A stretch of 64,000 nt of DNA from positions 461,215 through 525,214 of the forward strand of contig NW_022985440.1 in NCBI RefSeq assembly GCF_010093595.1, read 5' to 3'. The position numbers were made by a program, and so were the translations under genes. Every line of letters starts with the position of its first letter. Within the stretch, counting starts at the first letter, position 1. This DNA is from Mytilinidion resinicola (taxonomy: Eukaryota > Ascomycota > Dothideomycetes > Mytilinidiales > Mytilinidiaceae). Positions 56,787-64,000 of the stretch are shown here, in pieces. The notes below the pieces were generated by a model that ran no database searches, had not been told where the DNA came from, and saw only the letters and a list, made by a program, of their open reading frames with translations.

Positions 56787-59700
56787 AAGGTTAGACCTTT
56801 AATCACAATAATAATGACTTTCCGTTAGCTGCGCAAAGCCTTCAGCTCTATGTAGCCCTGTTTCTAGCTGAGACGACTTAATTGCAGTAATTGTAATATT
56901 GTAGGATCTAAACTTGTCTAGCAGCCTAAACTCTTGCAATCATATAATATGTACTTGTCGAGAACACTAGGATAGCCAAAGGCGATGCAAAAATACCACT
57001 TACCTTAGACTACAACCTTCGTTTCGTATATTAAGGATAGAAGCCCATGTTTAGTCTAGTGTCGCTATACGCGTGTAGGTTGCGCCTCGCCACCGCTAGT
57101 AGGGATATCGGCCGACCCGCTCAAGTCACACTCTTGCGCAAGAGGCGTTATTTATTTTTGCATTGCATGAAGGAAAAGTTTGGGGTGGGCGCTATTGCCA
57201 CTAGGTAGCATATACTGGCAATATGGGATGTGGTGGGCGCCAAGAGGCTCTAAGCACAGCCACGGCCAGACCGGATCGAGAGAGAGGAGGGATCCGGAAC
57301 CTGGCACTCTGGGCACGATCCACTACGGGAACAAAACGGGTCCTACATGTATGTACACTTGACTATGCACAGCCCAGGCGCCGTGGGAACTAGGAACGAG
57401 ATCACAAACGTTTGCCGAAGCATTGTGGACCGTGCTCACGATTTCCTTGAAGCTTGTCTCGACTTCTGGATATGGAGGGGTGGGAACGAATGAAAATTGG
57501 GATTTTTGGCTACTGCTGCGACTGCTCACAAATATGAGTGGCCACCACCTCTCAGGCACCTGCTCCGCAATGAAGAAATTGCTGTCAGCGCGCAGATAGG
57601 GAACCTTACTGCAAAATGATTTGATTTCGTGATGGAGTGTTAGCATTGCACAGAGCTTCCGGGATACGTACAGCCACTGCAAGTCGTTTCAACTTACTTG
57701 GTGCCACGTAGCAATACTATTCCAAATTATTCGCCAGGAGAGATAGCCGAGGCCAAGTAGTAGTAATGTGAGGAAATGGTAGATCTACACAAACACTAAA
57801 TCCTGTACTTTATTCTGAAGCATTAGAAAAGCATTAACAAGAAACCTGTTATCTAAGAAAGAGCTATGGAACGTGAGCGAATGTCTGCTTAATGTCTATA
57901 TAAACCCACAATATTGCAAGTGCTTCGACATGTGTATTAAAGAAAAGTCAAAGATGCCGAATATAGGTTGGAGACCTCGCCAGCACCGCGCTCTACGTCC
58001 ATCAAAGCTGAATTAAGACCTTGGTGTTGTGGTGAAACCAATCGGCCGCTGGAGCTGGGCAAGACGTCGAGTCACGTGATTGTTGCACCATACATGACCA
58101 ACAATGAGAGCTGCTCATCCGTTATCTAACCCCATGCTTAACAAAGGAAATGCCTCTCACGCTTATGGAGAGGTGTTTTATATTTTTGCCGTGGTAGAAG
58201 AGACTTTGGAGTGTTGTATAGAATAGAATCCAGATTTCGGCTTGCCTTTCCAACGAACCTCCAAGCAAGGCTAATCATCGTCGACACTTTGACAGGCTGC
58301 GACGCCCGTAGCGAGAAGACTGAATGTAAGGAGACAGCCCAGAGGCAGGGAGGAGTGCTGCAGCCAGTCAGGCAACCTCGCCGGCCCATGAGCGAATCCA
58401 GTCCACCAGTGCCACAAGACGGCTGTGGACACATTGGAGCCTGGAAAGCGCCGAGTACCGGCTGAGAAGGTGAGCGTTGCTAGCATGGGTACCCTGCCCT
58501 TCTAGCGGGCTTAGCACTACAGGATGCAGTACTCGGCTTTAGTGTTATATCCCCAAGTCTTGAATCTGGTAATCTACATCCAGGACACTAATTCACAAGA
58601 CGGCACCCTGTAACCTGAAATTAAATCGAAGGGGACAATGGTTCGCCTAGATCAAGCGCCCGGTGATGTTGAGGGCGGTGACAATTATGCTGCATGTCAA
58701 GACTGTGAAAATGGGAGGGGTAGAGCGATATTTTGAATGGGAGGGGGTGGATGTGGGAGTGGGGGGAACGGGGGTGGATTAGAATGAAAGAGGATCGGTG
58801 CGCTAGGGCTACCTTGAATATAAAGTGGCAGCGCCACTTTATGTTCAAGGAAGCCGGTCTGGGGTTTTTGCGCCTAAGCCCATCAACCACTGTTGATTCT
58901 ACTCATCTAACTTCTAGGATAATTTTTCCAGATTTTGTACATATTCATCGGAATTTCGGATTAAGTTAACCCGTTGCCTTCGGACCACAATAGTCCAAGG
59001 GCTAGGCGAAAAAGTTGTGCCCACGCTAAATCATGAGCTTTGTTTGGAATTGAGCAACTTAGCATACAATTAAGAGATTTCCTCAAACGCTAAGAAATAA
59101 GCTTTAAGACTACTTTTCTATCCGAACGTCGAGATTTAAAAATATCTGATTGTTTGTGGTTGCAATATCAGTCGTTGAAATTGATGACTTTGGTGGGCTC
59201 GGGCCATTTACAGTGTAGCACTCACCGCAAATAATATTATTCTAAGCGAGGATATGAAATTGCCAGAAACAGGTCTTCATCTTTGCAGACCCCTTGTTGA
59301 AGACAAGCCAGATAATACAATCGTATTTGTTCACTTCACGGTTCATGAGTAAGTGTATTCTAATAGCTTCGTGCCTTATTCTTGCGCTTCTAACTCTGAG
59401 AAGATATTTTCTGCATGGTGACTGCTGGAATCACTCTTAAGCTCGGACCTATAGATCCTCATGTAAATATATACGGTCAATAGGCTCGGCATGAAGCTCC
59501 GTGTCTGTCACGGTCTCGGGCGGCAGGATTGCCCTAGCTAGCTCGGGCAGGTAGGTAGAAGTAATAACTGAATTCACTACGTGTTCTATAATGCACGGCA
59601 GGCAGGCGGGTTGAATAACAAGACGTAGCTCAAGGAGCTACAAGGAGGCAGGGCGGCGGTCGGCAGGTATACTCCTGCCAAGGCTCGCATAGGCCCTTGC

Positions 59701-59999
59701 AACAAGGCCTCTCGCCGGGTCCTAACATCACGTGTTACGCTGTGCAGCAAGCTTCACCGTTCAAGCCGTGACAGTGTCTATCCTGTAGATCTATACAGCT
59801 TCATACTTCGTACGTATATGTACGTAGCTGCGACATCAGCTTTCGTCCTTTATAGCTACTCCACGTCATGTTACTCTCCTTTCTATCACGTATATAAGCT
59901 CACTCATTTATCTCAATATAGCCTCATATTCAATTCAATCTATCTGACCAACTCTTGGCGCTTCCGCCAGCAATCGAGTGGGCCATTTGCGCGTAGAGA
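56787..59999. other. Gene-poor stretch
   Basis: No supported gene in 3.2 kb. ORFs at 57323-57682 (minus), 58138-58434 (minus) and 58621-58890 (minus) lack motifs and splice structure. It contains a hairpin at 58812-58850, a tRNA-like 5' fragment at 58635-58661, and AT-rich relic-like sequence (56800-57050, 58900-59400). Confidence 0.5.
58812..58850. repeat. Perfect-like hairpin, 18-bp arms, 3-base loop
   Basis: ccttgaatataaagtggc (58812-58829), loop agc, then gccactttatgttcaagg (58833-58850). One mismatch in 18. A similar half (gccactttaggttcaa) recurs near 60520. Confidence 0.85.
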
Positions 60000-60109
60000 G
60001 AGCGCTTGGTCTAGGGGTATGATTGTAAGTTCACCATGAAAACCTTATCCAGGTTCCTCATCTAACCAACAATAGTTCGCTTCGCATCTTCTGGATACGT
60101 ACTTGAAGG
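60000..60109 (+). pseudogene. Truncated tRNA-Ala copy carrying the same 51-nt insert
   Basis: Aligns to the tRNA at 42929-43068 from the acceptor 5' strand (GAGCGCT, one change) through the D arm (identical) and the insert (60025-60075, 51 nt, three substitutions, GTAAGT/CTAAC/AATAG all kept). It continues through TTCGCTTCGCATCTTCT and ATACGTA to GAAGG. The T arm and 3' acceptor strand are missing, so no B box and no mature tRNA. It lies on the opposite strand to the first copy. Confidence 0.85.
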
Positions 60110-61839
60110 CTTCCAAATCATCGACATGACCAAAAATCTTACGTCCACACTCCATTGAATCAAGCAGACGCTAGCTTAATTATACTCCGTTCAGTGGCCT
60201 GTGCCCAGTGTACATTTGTCCGCAATCGTTGGAGCTCCTTTGATACCTTTTTAGAATGCCGAATCAGTTGTGGAGCGACAGGCTGGTAGGGTACCGGACC
60301 CCGGTACCATACCGGACTGTCGCTGCCATGAACGAAAAGTGGTAGTCACGCATCTGCGAATCTATTCCACAACTTTATGTCCTTTAGATACACACTCCCT
60401 CTGGGGTTGTGTATACTTCCCTAGCACGGTTTGAGGTCCCCTGGTACGATCAAAAGCTGTGAAAGGACATTTTTGACTAGTCTGATAGGTCGCTAAGCCG
60501 CCTCAGATGGTGTTGGACTGCCACTTTAGGTTCAACAGAGCTTGGTACCTCCCTAGACTACCCCATATGGTGTTGCGCTTGACTCCTAATCTTGCAACTC
60601 GCGTTCAATAACGAGATGGAACATAAGCTACGTAAGATTATACCCAACTTGGATTGTGTCCGTGTAAGAGTTCGGGTCATTTTGACAGGATAAAGTCATG
60701 GAGATGAAATAGAGGCCTAAAAATATTCTCAAGGTTTCAAACACAAAGCCCATTTGATGAGCAAAACAGCGCGTTGAGGGAAATCGAGAAGACCATGATC
60801 AGCTCTGAGAACTCGGTGTCAAGCTAACCCACAACAGACTGGAAAGGCATTTGTCCCAGCTGATGCTTGAGGAAAGGATACTCCATGGAGATGGCCGGCC
60901 TTGTGAGCTTTGTATAGCTGACGAACCATGGACGACGCTGAAAAGACGAAGATTTGGTCAAGCAAATCACAACTTCGAACACACCTCGAGAGCTAGGTAC
61001 ACATCCCGTTTTACCAGTCCCAGTGACGAATGGAAATGAAGCAGCAGAGTCATCCGGGGAAGCGGCTTTTCTGTCCTTCTGGCGCCTGCAAAGAAGACTT
61101 CAACGAGGTTTCGGCAATGTGTACCCTCGGTGTGATCTTGAAAGCCCTTACTATTTCCTCTACAAGGCTATCAATCTTGTAAAGACGACACAGCTATTGA
61201 TGTTCCTCTTTCGCAAATGCGTTATACTTGCCGTGAACTCAAGCCTTTCCAAACCGTCGAGTTGGGACAATCTCATAGATTCACCAGGCACGTTCAGCCG
61301 TGAGAAGAAGGTGTTTAACCATGTGCATAGAAAAGGCCCTCTCTGTAGCCCTCGTGCTGAAGCGGAATCATTCCCTCTCGAGATCCGCCGTATGCCACCG
61401 TACCTTTGACCGCCATACCCGTTCGAAGATGACTGAAAAGAAATAGTAGTTACATAGGGGTATGAAAGAGGAAGAAAATTGGAGTCCCGGGGAAAGCAAT
61501 ACGCAGATCGAAGCTCAGGCGATGGTTTCCGACACATGCCTCCGCTCTAAGAGGATTAGTGGCGTAGATCGAGATACATTCGCTAGCTTCTTCCGGAGCT
61601 AGATGAATGCTGAGTAAAGCTGTTGAAGGTGATGAATGAAGTGATAAGCCATCAAGTCGAAGTCGTAGAAGTTTGTAACGGCGAAGTAAGCGGGAGACTT
61701 GATGCCATTTTGGCATGTATCAGTTCGCCGTGCCGAAAGATGGACTAAGCCGCCGCGTTCTTTGGGTTCTCGGAGGACTCCTTCCACTGAAGGAGAAGTC
61801 AGTGGTAGGACATGACGGAGGCGCGTCCTTTTCGAATGA
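60110..61839. other. Gene-poor stretch
   Basis: No supported gene. A GC-rich ggtaccgg/ccggtacc palindromic cluster lies at about 60288-60310. ORFs at 60851-61039 and 60954-61409 have no motifs. The right end is the 3' flank of the small minus-strand gene. Confidence 0.45.
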
Positions 61840-62184
61840 TTAGAGAAATTCGATGACGTAACGCACCATCTTGCCCAGCTCCTTCTGCTGTTCCTTGAAC
61901 GTCATTCCCGGAAACTCCTCGCGGTGCTCTTTGACTGTGGTTTCCTTGGTTAGCATTCATCCAGTCATGTCATAAAGTGAAAAACGCGTGTTTCAGATGT
62001 CCGGGCCAAGCTGACAGCTGATCTTCCGACGCAAGATGAAGAGGAGTCACTCACAGTACTTCTGCATAGCAGCCATAGCGCCCGACGCCTTCTTGCTCTT
62101 CCGGCCTGTGGGGCCTTTCTTGACGCCTCCGGCAGCTTTGACCTTGGGAGCAACAGCTTTGGGACGACCTGCAGTGGGAGCCAT
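61840..62184 (-). CDS. Small basic HMG-like protein (74 aa, two exons)
   Basis: Minus-strand exons 62184-62055 and 61934-61840, joined by a 120-bp GT-AG intron (donor gtgagt). The product starts MAPTAGRPKAVAPKVKAAGG, continues KKGPTGRKSKKASGAMAAMQKY, and across the splice reads FKEHREEFPGMTFKEQQKELG and KMVRYVIEFL. It has a Lys/Ala/Pro-rich, AT-hook-like basic N-terminus. The helical segment MQKYFKEHREEFPGMTFKEQ resembles the first part of HMG-box/YABBY-type helices (aromatic-K-x-x-R-x-x-F-P-x-M-x-x-x-E). The role is probably nuclear or chromatin-associated; this is inference. Both exons are short, so the gene is easily missed by ORF scans. The ATG at 62184 has a good context. Confidence 0.78.
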
Positions 62185-64000
62185 TGCGAGAGGTATTTAC
62201 TTTGTAGGAAATTATTGGTATTGAGTTGGCTTAATCGAGCTGGAAGAAGGTCAAAGTGAGGAAAGAGACGAAGACTTGGTAGGAGAGTGAGGTAGAAGAT
62301 GAGAAGCGCGACAAGCCGAGACGTTGACAACATCACGTCGGGCTAGCGTTAGCGCTAAATCGAGCCTCCAACTTACCTAGGTAATATATGCAATATCGGT
62401 CACGCTGTAATATATTCAACCGGCTATATTGTGCCGTGCTATTTTCCCAAGATATGACAAAGTAGCCTTGCTTCTTACTGTGCCTCACGCTGTTCTGAAG
62501 CTCTCTAACAGGGGCAAAATACCAACACATCAGAAGCTAGCGGCTGCAGAATAGTACCGCGTACTTCTCACTATTTTGCAAAGAGCTAACGATAGGGGTA
62601 GGGTATTGAAATCTTCCAAAATCGAATGTCTTTGTTTGCTTTTGCCTTTCTTGGATATTGACGTGGGATGAACTTATCAACAGTAGTCCCAAATGAGCCA
62701 ATGACGTTGAGCATGGTGGTTGGAAGTTTGAGATGCAGAATGAATACGTGTCAAAGCTCTCACCCTTGTGCTTCGTCAACGGTATTGCGCAGCACAGCTG
62801 ATCGAGCTAGGCAGTATGGAGAGGCCTGGAGGGCGTTGTGTTGGGGCTAAGATGTGATTTGTCTCACCCGCCGGCAGGATTTGTTACCTGCCCGTCTCAT
62901 GTTCTTGATGTTGCCGCAGGACAAATTGTGGTTTCAACGGGTATCACGCAGAGCGCCTTACGAACTTCCCGAAGTGTTATTTCTTTGCTTCTATGCGGCA
63001 CGCTCGAATTGCTACCAGCGCGTCCATCACATTCTCAATGCTCTCATGTGGCCTATCTGCTTGTCAGCGCATTCATCCTATCAGCGCTTTGATCATCAAA
63101 ATAGAATCTGGAGCCAGTAATCAGCCGCTGAAGACTCACGTGTCCCAGCTAGCCATAGCGCCTGGTCATCTATTTCCCATCCAGCCATGACTGCACTCAC
63201 TTAAACCCATTATCCCAAATCTCGAGTGAGGCACACCCTCACCGTTGCCGAACGTGTTGCACGGAGAACAAATTCTGGTGGAGAGAAAGCATGACAGGGC
63301 TTCGAGTCCCACCGACCCTCTTTCATTCGCTAACCGAAATCCGTCTTCCCGCTCCCACTTCACCCACTTTCACATATATATCACTCCCCCCTTCCAATTT
63401 ATAGGCCGGTAGTAAAGGCACGGCTCCCTCTACTACCTGGGTGAATTGTTCGTTTGAACATCGTCTAAACTTGAAAAGCCGGAAAATGTGGAGGACTGGC
63501 AATCAAAACACCTTTCCGAATGAGAAGTATTGGATTAAAAGTCGATTAAACTCTTGTCTTTCACATGACAGTCGCATTTGCAAGTGCATATCTCTACTTT
63601 TACTACTTTCACAAAGTCTCCAAAGCTAAGCTCAAGCTTATTCCGAGGTTATACAGTGTCCTAGCCCTAAAAGCTCTGCTCGTATACTCAAATAGCTGTA
63701 TAGAATGAGAGTCTCTGTCTCCCTGCACGCTCCCTCGCCTTTCTTCATCGTAGTTGCGCAACGTCGAGATCATTCATGATCTGCGAATGAATCACGTGGT
63801 TAATCCGCGCGAAGGGGCCTTCGCTACACCATCCGGGCTCTCCGAATAGCCCGATGGCTCCACTTTTGGTTCTCGGCCTGGAGAACCATGCACTCTTCTC
63901 CCGCCATGCGTTTTCCATATGTTCAGTCCTTGTTCAATCTCGCACTTTATGTCGTTGTCTATCCAGTCAGCTGGTATTCTGTTTTGTGATACGAGGCTTA
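62185..64000. other. Intergenic to window end
   Basis: Promoter of the small HMG-like gene at the left. No supported gene in the rest; ORFs up to 88 codons overlap in all frames and have no motifs. Confidence 0.45.

Noticed and set aside
57323..57682. 119-codon minus ORF in the right-hand gene-poor stretch
   Set aside because: No recognisable motif or splice structure; relic-like surroundings.
60288..60320. ggtaccgg/ccggtacc cluster as another palindrome array
   Set aside because: Only two or three short overlapping words without regular spacing.

Overview
This window is nuclear DNA of a filamentous ascomycete (Pezizomycotina; the class cannot be fixed from sequence alone). The evidence is short GT-AG introns of roughly 42-60 bp with CTAAC-like branch sites, compact genes on both strands, two HET-domain genes, a DUF3435 recombinase relic, and fungal-type orthologues throughout. 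Gene models were assembled by hand, joining exons where frame, splice signals and family motifs agree.

Positions 1-42200 are mostly core genome. In order: the 3' end of mitochondrial ribosomal protein bL9m; class II fructose-bisphosphate aldolase (12 exons); a small unknown ORF between strongly skewed flanks; an MDR oxidoreductase; a two-RRM SR splicing factor; mitochondrial ETF-ubiquinone oxidoreductase; a small secreted basic protein; a Ser/Thr-rich cell-surface protein with two PAN/apple-like modules; mitochondrial 3-hydroxyacyl-CoA dehydrogenase; Tof1/Timeless; an SRPK kinase; Yip1; a HET-domain gene; a GRIP golgin (Imh1-like) divergent from zuotin; a universal-stress-protein gene; a Golgi pH regulator homologue; and a conserved 65-residue protein. 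ETF-QO and the dehydrogenase both serve mitochondrial fatty-acid oxidation. The SR protein and the SRPK are a potential substrate-kinase pair. Yip1, the golgin and GPHR all act in the Golgi.

Positions 42900-60100 form an accessory island. It begins with a tRNA-Ala(CGC) gene on the minus strand and ends with a truncated plus-strand copy of the same tRNA. Between them lie a decayed DUF3435 tyrosine-recombinase/zinc-finger gene (the family of Starship captains), an inverted repeat, an array of CCCGTACGGG palindromes, a sedolisin protease gene, an AT-rich second DUF3435 fragment with C-to-T/G-to-A changes, a PD-(D/E)XK nuclease-like gene, a broken cullin gene, and a HET gene ending in near-identical 32-residue repeats. 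Positions 60100-64000 are sparse, with one small two-exon HMG-like gene.

The most unusual signal is in the tRNA-Ala gene. Besides a canonical 17-nt intron at 37/38, it carries a 51-nt insert exactly at 26/27 that looks like a spliceosomal intron (GTAAGT, CTAAC, AATAG). The insert is present at the same length in the second copy.
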